Origin: Dermatemys mawii
Lineage: Eukaryota; Chordata; Testudines; Dermatemydidae
NCBI GenBank assembly: GCA_007922305.1
Contig: ML677373.1
Span: forward strand, 11,706,127 to 11,770,126
DNA: 64,000 nucleotides
Reading direction: 5' to 3'
In this document: one piece after another, positions 34,401 to 42,089 of the stretch
Position numbering within the stretch: position 1 is the stretch's first letter
Layout: every line of letters starts with the position of its first letter
Made by a program: the position numbers and the translations under genes
Notes under the pieces: model-generated
What the model saw: the letters and a program-made list of their open reading frames with translations, nothing else
Database searches by the model: none
What the model was told of the DNA's origin: nothing

Positions 34401-37400
34401 TCAGATAATAGATGCTGAGCGTAGGTAGCATGGAGAGAAACACAGATCTCTAGAGACAGATAGAGAAGGTGTAGATGGAAGGGAAGTCCAGAGAGAAATG
34501 GGTTTATGTAGAAAAGAAGAGTGAGTGGGGCTTTGATAGCCGCCTTCAACTACCTGAAAAGGGGTTCCAAAGAAGATGGAGCTTGGCTGTTCTCAGTGGT
34601 GGCAGATGACAGAACAAGGAACAATGGTCTCAAGTTTCAGTGCGGGAGGTTTAGGTTGGATATGGACACTGTTTCACTAGGAAGGTGGTGAAGCACTGGA
34701 ATGGGTTACCTAGGGAGGTGGGAGAACCTCCATCCTTAGAGGTTTTTAAGGCCAGGCTTGACAAAGCCCTGGCTGGGAGGATTTAGTTGGGGTTGGTCCT
34801 GCTTTGAGCGGGGGGTTGGACTAGATGACCTCCTGAGGTCTCTACTATGATTCTATGAGAGGAAGTTAAATGACGAATCATGAGGTGGGTGATTCCTGAT
34901 GAAACAGATGATTCATAGTAGATCTAAGACCTGATCCAATGACTCCCATTGACTTCAATGGGCATCAGCTCTGGCCCATATTGAATTGGTCATTGAATCA
35001 TCAGAGAAAAGGAGCAACTCTTTGAAGTACTGTACAGACAGGCACAGGCCAGATCCCCAGCTGGTGTGCAAGCTCCGCTGAAGTCAGTTTCCCACCAGCT
35101 GAGGATCCGCCCCACATATATTCCCGTGTCAATCTTGATGCACAAAAAGAAGTGGAGACAATGAGAAAAATGTCTTGTTTCAGTATCTATTTTATAATAC
35201 CCCTTCTGCTGTGGGGTTCACTTTGCCGCACCTGTCCCAACCCTGCCTTTGCACCAGGAGCAGTAAAAGCCTTGTGTGCTTTTAATCTCAATGAATTACT
35301 TGTTCCAACTTACTTTGCTTTTGAACAAAACTGACCTTGAAGACAGCTACGTTTTTTGGAAAGGGATGCATTTTCCGAAGTTTGCATGCCACACATCCAC
35401 CTAAAAATTAAGATAATGGATGCAGAAAGCAGCACACACAGCAAGAAGCAGCCAGCTATTCAGAACAGGGCAAACCTGAGTTTCTTTCCTGCAGATTCAT
35501 TGCCCCCATACACTGTCATAATGTTGCATATCCATGCGACGATTTCAGGAAAATTGCATGGGCAGCTGTGATTGCATCCAGGTTACTGGAGGCGATTGAA
35601 AGCCGTGACCATACTACTGTTGAACTGTGTAAGGCTTTGTTTGTCACACTCATGAGGTTGGTGACAAAAAAAAACCTTGCTCTTGTGGTGTTTTCACAGG
35701 GAAGTATGGTCTTTCCACATCCAGGCGGCGTGTGGCTGGGCAACATTCGCTCAGTTCTCATCAGTGTGCGTCTGTAAACATCCAGTGCTGTGCAGCATCC
35801 AAGAATGACCTGGATTTTTAAATGATGCAATTTATTTTTTATTGAAAGATAAAGAATTTTGCCCAAACCGGTGTTGACCCAGGACTTCCTTCCCTGTGTT
35901 TTCTGTAATTTGGGGTGCGGTGGTTGGAGGGAGGCTGCCATGTTCAAACCAATGACTTTTTCAGTGATAAATGGCCAGCCTTGGAAATGACACATGATGG
36001 CAGAGACACTTGATCACTCTTTTCACTGCTATGGACGTCTTTTAAGATGAGAATTAGGGAGGAGCATCCTTGGAAAGATCACAAGACAGCATCCCTCAGG
36101 GAGACTTGATACAGCACAGGACGGTCTCAGTTACACTGCTGACCTCACAGCGGGGACAAGGTTTAAATAAACATGACAGGCTAAATTCTGAATCTTCAGC
36201 AGATTGAAAGTCAGGCAAGGGCCCTTGTTGTAACTATGTTCGTTACTAGAAGCCTAAGCATTTTTGCAGCAGGCTCATTTCAAAGGGCTAATTTCTCTTA
36301 TGGATGCTCTTCCAAGAGTTAGTCATTAGGGCTCTGATCAAAAGACCACTGAAGCAAGAGAAAGACGGAGGAAAGTGTAGCTCATCAACTGAGCAGGGAA
36401 GGAGAGCTAATAAATGATGACATCAAAAATGCAGAGGTATTTAATACCTATTTTGCTTCAGTCTTCACTAAAAAGTCTGATGGTGACCAGGCACCCAGTG
36501 TAATTAATATTAAACAACAAGGGTGTAGAAAAGCAAGCCAAAGCAGAGAAAGAGCATTCTAAAGAAAACGTAGATGTATTAAAGACAGCAGGGCCTGATT
36601 AAATTAATCCCAGGGTTCTTAAGGTAGTAGCTGGAGCAATCTCAGAACCATTAGGTTGAGGTCCCAAACAGCACTACGTTTCTCTGATTCTGTGAAGTCG
36701 GGGTGGGGTGGGGGAAGTGTATGTAATCGATACCATAGTTCTCTGTATCGAGTCTCCCTGTAGAATGCTGCCTTCTGGTCTTTGAAGGACTCTCCTCGCT
36801 AATCCAGCTCTATATAAAGAGCCATCTAAGTGATGCAATGTCTAGCTCTGAATGGATTTTCTCATTTTGTTAATTTCCTGTCAGCTCAGGGACCTGGAGA
36901 TTTACTGGTGTAGCTCAACCTCGAAGTGAAAATCAGTTAACGATAGAAACATAGAATTCCACAAATAATCTTGGATGCAAAAATGCCAGAGCATTGTAAA
37001 GTGAGTGTAGACAGTGTGATGTAAAGGGGCATTGTGTAAATCTGAATTAGACAATTAGCAAAAGCTAACTCTGCTATTGGGGAATGATTTGAAGGTACTC
37101 TATTACTGACCAAAGCCAGCAGGTGGTTTAAATGGACACACTTTGCAATATACTGTGCACATCTCAGAGAAATTGGAACCTTATTTTGCAGTGTGGGTGT
37201 CCAGAGATAGCAAACTTTATTCAGGGCTTAGCTTTTCAAAGTTTCTACTCAAGGGCAACTTCCATTTACTGCACTGGGAAGAAGCTTTGAGTGCCTCAAC
37301 AACTTTGAGTAATGCATCCTTTATTTAGCTCGGAAGCCTTGTAAATGTTGGCCATTGGGCCCAGTTCTGAACTCCTGTCAGTACAGATCAGATGCGACTC

Positions 37401-40400
37401 TTCTGAAATCAATGGGAATACACCCATGTCAAAGTGTACTGACATGAATTCAGAGTCACGGTCATACTGTTTCATTTTGATTGTTGTGTACTTTCAGAGT
37501 AATTCACTCCACTAAGTACATAGCACAGCCCTCTATAGAAAGCTTCCAGGTGGTAGCACACTGTGTTTACATGATGCTTATGTAAATTTACTTTCTGCCA
37601 TAACACTTCTTTCAGCAAGGCATAGCTACATGAAAGGCCAAGAGAGTATGCTTAGTAAATTGCCCAGTATTATCTTTGGACATTGCAATATAAAATGAGC
37701 ATACAGCAGATCTCATATGGACAGCTGTCTCTTGGGTAAAAAAGGCTGACGTATTCTATTCCTTTCCAGAAAGGTGTAATATTGCAGCTCACTCTCTTTT
37801 AAAAACTGATCTGTTTGATCCCAGTCATAGTTGTTATAATATATGAAATCACTGTTGTAAGCAAGGGCCATTTGTTTTTTTAAAAAAACAAAAAACCTAT
37901 TACAAACTCAGTTCCAAACAAACAGGCTTCTACCCAACTTGAGTTCTAGCTTTGTCTTCCTTGTTTATTGGGCCCATTCCCTGTTTGGAACACCATACAG
38001 CACAGAGACACCTAGTGGCTGAATAATATACTCTAAGAAAGCAATGGGAGCTGTGGGGATGGTGCATGGGGCAGGGGCAGCACGTGGAGTCCCCTGGCTA
38101 TCCCTAAGTATAGGAGCCGGAATGGGGACATGCCGCTGCTTCCAGGAGCCTCAGCACATGCGCTTGGAGCGGCCTCCAATCCCGCTCTCCAGCTGGAGCA
38201 CAGGAGTAGGGCAAGCCCCAGATCCCACTCCCCAGTGGGAACTCAGGGGCCAGATTAAACTGGCTGGAGGGCCAGATGTGGGCCTATTTCTATTTACATC
38301 AGTAGAAATAGGATCAGGCCCATAGTTTCTCCAAACTATGGGCCTGGGGGTCTGTGGTGTAATACACAGAGTACAATACATTGTACAAACAAGTGTTTGA
38401 CTACTTAGTGCCCAGTGTCTGGGAGAAAATGGCCCCGAGGCACTTCACAAAGGTTTTCCCAACTGTGAATTTTCCCAGAGTAATGCCAGTGGCAGAGGAT
38501 GCATGAGAGGATTCCTGGGAACGTATTGTCAGAGTTCCATGGGAGTTGGGTGATGAACTCCCACTCAAATTCTGCAGGATTTGGGCTTCTACCTCTGTTA
38601 GGTCCTTTGAAAACACCAGCCTAAACCACCTAGGACCACTTGATCCCTAAACCTTGCAGGGATCCCCCACATAAAGTCTGTGGAGTGTGAACTGCATGGG
38701 GCTAACCCAGTTCTCACACTGGGTTAAATCAGGAATATCTCTATTGACATCAGTGGAGATAAATTGGTGCAAAGCCAGGGCAGGTGCGATCAGAATCAGG
38801 CCCTCTGGGTTTTGTGGCAGGAATGTTGAGGGTGCCACTGCATCCAAACACTCCCAGACCAGAAGTGAGCCCAAGCTGTGTAATCTTTTCTCACAAGGAC
38901 ACATTTGTTTCTTTCTCTTTGGCAGTCGGGGACAGATGTGAGGGAGCCATGCAGATCCCAGGGGAGGGACAGGAGTTTGGGAGGAAGAGCCCCCAGAGAA
39001 GTGGGGAAGCCTGTGTCTCTCTTTATAGAAGAAGCCTGGCTCGTAGAAGTGAACTGTCCAGGTCCTGTCCTCAAGCCTTGTCTTTTGCTGTTCTTTCTTT
39101 CATTAGATTGAACCGTGCACTCCTGTCTGTGGTAATAGGTGGAGAATTCCACCAGAAACATGGGCGTTCATATGCTGTGAATGCGCCATTCAGCTTGTAG
39201 AGAGTCGAGTGGTAATGCTGTGTAGAACGTGTGGCTTTGTAGGGCTTTGTTTCCCAACCCAGCAGTTTTAATGGCATGATGGGTGGAATACAGTGTCTCT
39301 TGGGTGAGACTTCTATCCCTTCCACCCAATAGGGAGTCAGGGTGGGTTCCTTCCATTTCTCCCATCGTGGCCAACTCAAAAGGTCTCTAAGGAACATCAT
39401 CCGAGCTGGGGCATGGTGCCAGAGCCAAGTATTAACACAGCTGGGGCGTGGCGGGGTTTGCATGGAGAACCTCCTGGAGTAATACAAGGATCACAGGGTA
39501 ACACACCTCCTGCATGTTGCTGTTTCTGTTTTGTGCGTGTGTCTTTTGTTCACTATTTGCTTTTGGTCTTTTCTACTGAACAGCCGCGGTTCCGGAGTCC
39601 TGCCCTATAAACATTGACGAATAGGTATGAGATACACAAAGTCCCAACAACCCTCACGCTCCATTTACTGTTTGATTTTTATTTTTTTTTTTAGATTTCT
39701 CTTAGAGCCAAATTGCCCCCAGGCTACGATTAATGGGAGAAAAAATCTGGCCCCACCCCAGTATGCGTCCCCTTGAGAACCTCAGAGGGCACTTCCAAAC
39801 CCAGTGATCCTGGATCGCCATTGCTCTGCCCCTGGGATCGTCACTGACACCAGTGCACAGTGGGTGTGCAACACTCCTGGAGCAGAACATTTCACCCACT
39901 GGGCACCGGCAAAGTGCAGGACAAAGGAGAATGGGGCCCGCTTCTTGGATTCGGCATGGAAGACCAGTCATATGTTGGCTGGGGGGGCTTGTTCTGAAGC
40001 TGGGCTGCTCTCCTCCTGCCACTGGGCGTGGTTTAAAAACAAACAGCAAAGGCTTTGGTGAATTCTGCCGGCGTGTGCTGCTATCCATGTGCAAAGGGAA
40101 AAAGCCAGTCCCAGCGCAGTTCACGTGCCCCTGGCAAAAAACCTGGAGAGACCTTCCGATTCACACTCCATTTGGCCTCATTGGGGCAGACTAGCCCAGT
40201 AGCGGACGTTCCTCTGTTAACGTTAACCTCTTATTTTATTACTGACATTGCAGTGAGGCAGAAGACCCCTAGTGTTGGGTGCTGTATATACACACAGTGA
40301 GAGACAGTCCCTGCTCCCAACAACCTGACAAGACACAACAGGCGCATTGTTATTTTCCATCATTCACGGATGAGGAGTTGAGCACAGGGGCGCAGAGGAC

Positions 40401-42089
40401 TAGGCCTGACCCAGCGCTATTGAAGTCAAGTGTTCAGTGAGAGCAGTGACTTGCCTAAGGTCACACAGGGAATCAGAGGCAAAGCCAGGAACTGAATCCC
40501 AGTTTCCTGAATCCCAGTCCAGTGCTCTAGCCCTCAAATCACGCTGCTTCCTTCTTCTAAGCAGTTCCTGTGGGGTTTTAAACCATTTACCTCTTGTGGA
40601 CTATAAGGGCCAGAGTTTTATAGGTAGTTAGGTGCCTATCTCCCATTGAAATCAATTGGCGATAGGGACTTAAATTCCTTTAACAAGCTGAACAGAGCCC
40701 TCCTACCCCCATCCAACATCCTGATTTTATAGCCTGAGAATCCTGTTGACCTTTGTGTGCATTAGCAGTTAAGGTCTTCACCCTCCCTTAGCCTGCTGGA
40801 TTTGACTGATTTCTGTTGACTTTGTGCTGTGAGAAAGTACATGTCAAGTCAGTGACCTTTAATCCTGAAAAAAAATCCCATGTGTATCCCATGCTGACGC
40901 TGCTTCTCCATGGTAGCTTTCAGCGGTGGCATCAGGCCGGGGATCGGGGCGGCCCCACAATGGGGCATACGTAGTGCCCTTTTGGGCTGTCATGCCAGGA
41001 TTTGTTTTGTGTCTCTGCAAGGCCTGCTGCTGCTGAAGTGCATTTCCAGGTCTCAGTGGCAGAGAGGTGGGGAAACCCTATCCCCTTCTGGGATGTTTTC
41101 TCAGCAAAGAAACCACTGCGGTGGTGCCGTTTGGATTCTGGAGCAAAAGACTCCAAGGCTTGTGAACCTTGACGTAAACTCACAGGAGTTAGTCACCTCG
41201 TTTAGCCTTGTCCTGGAGGCAGGCTAAACGCCATATATTTCCTGGGCAACAGTGTAATGCCTTCGGCCTAAATTAACACAAACACACACTTCCTGCACTA
41301 AGCAAAAACCCAACTCAGCCCGGCAGTTATTTTTTAGTTTATCTACAGCTGCAGGCTCTATTCGAAAGCCAGGTAATTAAGACAGACAATGGATTGTTGT
41401 GGCCATTGTACATTTTGATTGAAGCAAGCACTAGTGTATCCCAGTCATTTCCACAGCGAGGAGCCTTTGAGCCGTTACAGGGCGATCTTTGTCCTGCTGC
41501 AACCAGCGCTGCTTTGAGGCAGCCATTTCCCATCTGCAGTGTACGAGGGAAGCCAGCTAGAGTGGAGTCATTTTTCCCAGCCCGGGTTGCTGTCAGATGA
41601 GGTTCTCCTCTAGCTGGAATCCCCCGCTGGGTAGTTTGCAAAGGAAGGTGGGACTCACTGGAGTGCCGCTGTTTGTGAACTCCCACGTTTCCCTGAAATT
41701 CTGCCCCTGGCCATGAACTTCAAGAAGTTTGGATAAAATGGGGCCCAGTGAGGAGACCAGCCTGCTGTCATTTTACAAAAAAGAGTCCAAAACCCAGCGG
41801 CTGTCAGAGCTGCTTCCTCAGCTCCCAGCTGCTGCCCCGTCCTTCTCCAACTATAGGGCAATTCCACCCTGTGCCCAGATTTCAAATAGCAAGTGGTATC
41901 TCTGAGATCCCCTGCGCTCTGCTGACAGCGGGCGCCGCTGTGCAGGGTGTAATCGCTGTCTTGTCTTCTCCAGGCACCAAGGGGTCAGATGACAACGCCC
42001 TGACCCGCAGGCACCGTCTGTCTTCCACCAACATCAACCTGGAAGCTGAGGAAGATCTGCAGTGCATGATGGGCCCGCTGGCTGTCTGA
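7362..42089 (+). CDS. RNF157: RNF157, RING-type E3 ubiquitin ligase (mahogunin-like), 5'-partial, 17 exons
   Basis: The spliced coding sequence joins 7362-7450, 11394-11540, 12379-12496, 15280-15346, 17736-17779, 18803-18850, 19187-19258, 20125-20284, 21213-21325, 21864-22102, 23016-23124, 24379-24490, 25162-25346, 26675-26740, 28125-28173, 30987-31097 and 41974-42089. It totals 1845 bases, or 614 residues plus stop, and every junction is GT-AG and in frame. From memory it aligns with human RNF157 (679 residues) from about residue 70 to the C-terminal GPLAV. The N-terminal half is the domain that precedes the RING in MGRN1 and RNF157. The C3HC4 RING lies at fragment residues 208-246, and a long Ser-rich, acidic, probably disordered tail follows. 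The family transfers ubiquitin from an E2 to substrates in the cytosol. RNF157 is reported in neurons (survival, dendrites) and as a cell-cycle-controlled ligase. The first two coding exons are upstream of the window. No frameshift or lost RING ligand is visible. Confidence 0.97.
8695..9235 (+). mobile_element. Putative LTR-like repeat with TATA box, family uncertain
   Basis: An AG-rich block leads into ctataaaagggctg at about 8820, with a following purine/GC-rich leader. A downstream block contains gagtggccattacactgcag and the run cactgaggcgaggtgggctt, which I recall from dispersed turtle/crocodile elements. The organisation suggests an LTR promoter and leader. No terminal TG...CA pair, primer-binding site or coding region could be fixed, so the limits are approximate. 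Confidence 0.4.
9502..9720 (+). mobile_element. MIR/CORE-like tRNA-derived SINE
   Basis: It carries the tRNA-like head (gtggtctagtgattaaagc), the ctcagctctgccaatgactc block, and the conserved core gaccttggtcaagtcattt. It then grades into ctaccccctggggcat and a gcttggcaggtgctttgag tail. It is diverged but ordered as in MIR. Confidence 0.8.
10540..10690 (-). mobile_element. MIR-like SINE fragment, reverse strand
   Basis: It reads gatctgaggcatggagaggc then gccccaggtcacacaggagg, the reverse complement of the MIR core, followed by gagcaggggttgaattcagg, the reverse of the tRNA-related part. Confidence 0.7.
11394..11540 (+). CDS. RNF157: RNF157 coding exon 4
   Basis: The acceptor is tttgccag and the donor gtgagg. 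It completes the split Arg, encodes CTEEVKTPGEEVSKAKVRY and NVEFTFDTDARVAITIYYQ, and ends at ATEEFQNGVA plus two bases of a Ser codon. It is part of the conserved MGRN1/RNF157 domain upstream of the RING. The intron before it is 3943 bp. Confidence 0.97.
12379..12496 (+). CDS. RNF157: RNF157 coding exon 5
   Basis: The acceptor is cttggcag and the donor gtaagc. It encodes SYLPKDTSLQSETVHYKRG, VGQQFCVPSHTVDPSEW and AEEE, ending in phase 0. It matches the human exon except for a few conservative changes. Confidence 0.97.
13080..14480 (-). mobile_element. Degenerate non-LTR retrotransposon (LINE), reverse strand
   Basis: Read on the reverse strand, a broken reverse transcriptase is visible in order. 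LPRGKAPGCDGILAELLK lies near 14380-14430, FTDFQKACDSTYHY near 14010-14045, KRGTRQGCRISTLLNIYNE near 13815-13880, and a polymerase-site remnant YVDETLLLDDSEES near 13715-13760. A C-terminal segment at 13085-13291 includes WKSANVSQRSY and DDVV. Several stops interrupt it. It sits in the RNF157 intron between exons 5 and 6. It does not look like the CR1 copies; an RTE-like or other clade is possible, and I cannot name it. Confidence 0.8.
15280..15346 (+). CDS. RNF157: RNF157 coding exon 6
   Basis: The acceptor is ctttacag and the donor gtagga. It encodes LGFDLDREVYPMVVHAVVD then EGD, and ends on one base of a Glu codon. The 2783 bp intron before it carries a degenerate reverse-strand LINE. Confidence 0.96.
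15640..15775 (+). mobile_element. SINE 3' tail fragment
   Basis: It contains ctttggggcagggcctgtcc, then tgtttgtacagccccttgca and caatgggcctgg, ending toward cattaaataac. This matches the 3' half seen complete at 26095-26335. Confidence 0.65.
16853..17035 (+). mobile_element. MIR-like SINE with an internal 14-bp tandem duplication
   Basis: The MIR order is present: tatggtctagggagagt head, gattcttgaattctaattct, gtgagtcaatcactcaatct, then ctgtgcctcccttttcccat. The 14-mer ggtctagggagagt is directly repeated at about 16855-16882. Confidence 0.7.
17736..17779 (+). CDS. RNF157: RNF157 coding exon 7 (44 bp)
   Basis: The acceptor is cttgcag and the donor gtgagt. It completes a Glu codon and then encodes HLGHCHVLLATFEK in the pre-RING domain. 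Human has EYFGHCHVLLGTFEK here. Confidence 0.96.
18240..18700. repeat. AT-rich presumptive interspersed repeat
   Basis: A strongly AT-rich segment (runs such as ggcagatattattattttta and cagttgtgcaaaattagggg) inside GC-richer introns. The composition break and phrases familiar from reptile repeats suggest an old transposon, but no termini are clear. Confidence 0.35.
18803..18850 (+). CDS. RNF157: RNF157 coding exon 8 (48 bp)
   Basis: The acceptor is gtttccag and the donor gtgagt. It encodes exactly sixteen codons, HADGSFCVKPLKQKQV, with both boundaries in phase 0. Human has HTDGTFCVKPLKQKQV. Confidence 0.96.
19187..19258 (+). CDS. RNF157: RNF157 coding exon 9 (72 bp)
   Basis: The acceptor is gtttccag and the donor gtaagg. 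It encodes VDGVSYLLQEIYGIENKYN then TQDSK, both ends in phase 0, and appears identical to the human peptide. The intron before it is only 336 bp. Confidence 0.97.
20125..20284 (+). CDS. RNF157: RNF157 coding exon 10, RING domain
   Basis: This exon carries the whole C3HC4 RING. The zinc ligands are Cys codons at 20161 and 20170, Cys 20206, His 20212, Cys 20218 or 20224 (one of this CLC pair, probably 20224), Cys 20233, and Cys 20266 and 20275. The text reads CVVCLSDVRDTLILPCRHL then CLCNTCADTLRYQANNCPIC. It begins with VAEDEVSDNSAE and ends on one base of a Pro codon. The acceptor is gcccag and the donor gtaagg. An intact ligand set predicts active E3 function. Confidence 0.98.
20720..21060. 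repeat. AT-rich interspersed repeat related to 27090-27500
   Basis: Both regions contain aatttg/aattctg with ttgaaaatgttagtgg or tgaaattagtggc, and poly-T/poly-A runs around tctgaccgaaa or gtcaaaccgaaa. They look like two diverged copies of one AT-rich MITE-like family in opposite introns of RNF157. Confidence 0.4.
21213..21325 (+). CDS. RNF157: RNF157 coding exon 11
   Basis: The acceptor is ctgttcag and the donor gtgagt. It completes the Pro codon just after the RING, then encodes FRALLQIRAMRKKLGPLS and PTSFSPIIASQTSDSEEHS. This is the start of the Ser-rich C-terminal tail. The end is phase 0. Confidence 0.96.
21864..22102 (+). CDS. RNF157: RNF157 coding exon 12, Ser/Pro-rich tail
   Basis: The acceptor is ccctgtag and the donor gtaagt. 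It encodes SSENIPPGYEVVSLLEALN, GPLTPSPAALPLHGLG and later GMLPSYGSDGHLPP, ISPLDRLSDCSSQ and LKLKKSLSK, with the last Lys split. Several Ser-Pro and Thr-Pro sites are visible. It is the longest internal coding exon. Confidence 0.96.
23016..23124 (+). CDS. RNF157: RNF157 coding exon 13
   Basis: The acceptor is cctgcaag and the donor gtgatt. It encodes SVSQTSSVLHEEDDEKSCS followed by ESEIRISRRKSPHQHEE. The first half aligns with human; the basic ISRRKSPHQ segment does not and appears lineage-variable. The end is phase 0. Confidence 0.93.
23700..23865 (-). mobile_element. Weak MIR-like SINE fragment, reverse strand
   Basis: A poorly conserved but ordered match runs from cttgtacagatgggtaagag through aagtcagtgaatatcactt to ctcctaacctggctct, as in the reverse complement of MIR. 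Confidence 0.4.
24379..24490 (+). CDS. RNF157: RNF157 coding exon 14
   Basis: The acceptor is ttctcctag and the donor gtacgg. It encodes ECGVTPESENFTLSSSGAI, DQSSCTGTPLSSTISSPE and one base of the next codon, nearly identical to human. A second, stronger-looking donor (gtaaga) lies 5 bp downstream but would break the frame. Confidence 0.95.
24712..24840 (+). repeat. Interspersed repeat (gccagaaaggggccattgtg family)
   Basis: The phrases aaggccagaaaggggccatt, gtgatcatctagtgggtctg and cttcctgcataacatcgg are a stereotyped string I recall from many turtle loci. It occupies the intron between exons 14 and 15. Confidence 0.55.
25162..25346 (+). CDS. RNF157: RNF157 coding exon 15
   Basis: The acceptor is ctccctag and the donor gtaggc. 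It encodes DPGSSSLAQSVMSMASSQS, QHSQISTDTMSSMSGSYVA and PGTEEEGDMLPSPAAASGI. It is a Ser-rich then acidic stretch matching human, which has no SQSQH expansion. The end is phase 0. Confidence 0.95.
25575..25745. repeat. MITE-like repeat (cttaggccctttgaaagtca family)
   Basis: It shows partial inverted symmetry: gttttcaaaatgctcaagtg near the left and ccatttgaaaatgggagcta near the right, around a cttaggcc/ggacttagg centre. A related, shorter copy is at 40605-40690. Confidence 0.5.
26095..26335 (+). mobile_element. MIR/CORE-like SINE, near full length
   Basis: The head is agcgtagtccagtggggtag, the middle ctgactctgctacggatctg, the core ccttgggcaagtcagtgcac, and the 3' end gcactgggactgtctccgtg through cctagcacaatggggcccag to tcatacaaata. 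It is the best SINE copy in the window. Confidence 0.85.
26675..26740 (+). CDS. RNF157: RNF157 coding exon 16 (66 bp)
   Basis: The acceptor is tttttgcag and the donor gtaaaa. It encodes STPVESSDRNFVSIPAEER then DAE, both ends in phase 0. Conservation with the human LPAESPDSNFAGLPAGEQDAE segment is partial, so this is a faster-evolving exon. Confidence 0.9.
26865..26965 (+). repeat. Second copy of the 620-735 repeat family
   Basis: It contains ttaatttgtgccagggct, then cagtcagttatgagagta, then cctcttttgttacaaact, collinear with 620-735. Confidence 0.55.
27090..27500. repeat. AT-rich interspersed repeat related to 20720-21060
   Basis: Long A/T runs with taatttcgggtcaaaccgaa and ttcgtttctggtccaacaaa, ending near gaacaattacgcccagctct. 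No protein coding is seen. Confidence 0.4.
28125..28173 (+). CDS. RNF157: RNF157 coding exon 17 (49 bp)
   Basis: The acceptor is gtgtcacag and the donor gtaaca. It encodes the acidic GNDVMEEEDGSPTQED and one base of a Gly codon. Human reads GNDVIEEEDGSPTQEG. Confidence 0.94.
30987..31097 (+). CDS. RNF157: RNF157 coding exon 18
   Basis: The acceptor is ccattacag and the donor gtgagt. It encodes QRTGAFLGMECDNNNDIDT followed by TSVKVLDNKLCSDTCFP. A (GT)13 tract lies about 105 bp past the donor. The 10,876 bp final intron follows. Confidence 0.95.
31203..31228 (+). repeat. (GT)13 microsatellite
   Basis: A pure GT run of thirteen units, about 105 bp past the RNF157 exon 18 donor, then ctgtatgtgtat. 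Confidence 0.98.
34505..34862 (+). mobile_element. CR1 LINE 3' end
   Basis: Typical CR1 C-terminal text (tagccgccttcaactacctg, cactggaatgggttacctag, gcttgacaaagccctggct) and the CR1 tail ggactagatgacctcctgag ending gattctatgag. The copy is fairly intact at its 3' end and 5'-truncated. Confidence 0.93.
36395..36660 (+). mobile_element. Internal CR1 LINE fragment
   Basis: It translates in broken frames as INDDIKNAEVFNTYF ASVFTKKSDGDQ and later TAGPD followed by INPRVLK, the CR1 endonuclease/RT linker region. Both ends are truncated. Confidence 0.8.
40340..40560 (-). mobile_element. MIR-like SINE, reverse strand
   Basis: The reverse MIR order is clear: cattcacggatgaggagttg, gtgacttgcctaaggtcaca, gaatcagaggcaaagcc, gaactgaatcccagtttcct, then cagtccagtgctctagccct. 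Confidence 0.8.
40605..40690. repeat. Short copy of the 25575-25745 MITE-like family
   Basis: It reads agagttttataggtagttag, then ctcccattgaaatcaattgg and gatagggacttaaattc, collinear with part of the longer copy. Confidence 0.4.
41974..42089 (+). CDS. RNF157: RNF157 terminal coding exon 19
   Basis: The acceptor is cttctccag and the stop is TGA at 42087-42089. It encodes GTKGSDDNALTRRHRLSST, NINLEAEEDLQCMM and GPLAV. The terminal GPLAV and the basic RRHRLSS (human RRRLSSS) are the anchors to RNF157. RHRL fits the minimal RxxL destruction-box pattern. Human RNF157 is reported to be controlled by CDK2 phosphorylation near its C terminus and by APC/C-CDH1; whether this motif takes part is inference. 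Confidence 0.95.

Larger units (their letters stand above)
31229..41973 (+). other. Large final RNF157 intron (with inserted repeats)
   Basis: No exon of RNF157 is missing across it: exon 18 ends with one base of a codon that exon 19 completes. Apart from the CR1 pieces, MIR fragments and short motif repeats listed separately, I see no gene here. Chance open frames are all under 160 codons and show no recognised domains. Confidence 0.7.

Noticed and set aside
35516..35995. 159-codon reverse-strand open frame in the last RNF157 intron
   Set aside because: No recognised domain or splice signals, and stop-poor by chance.
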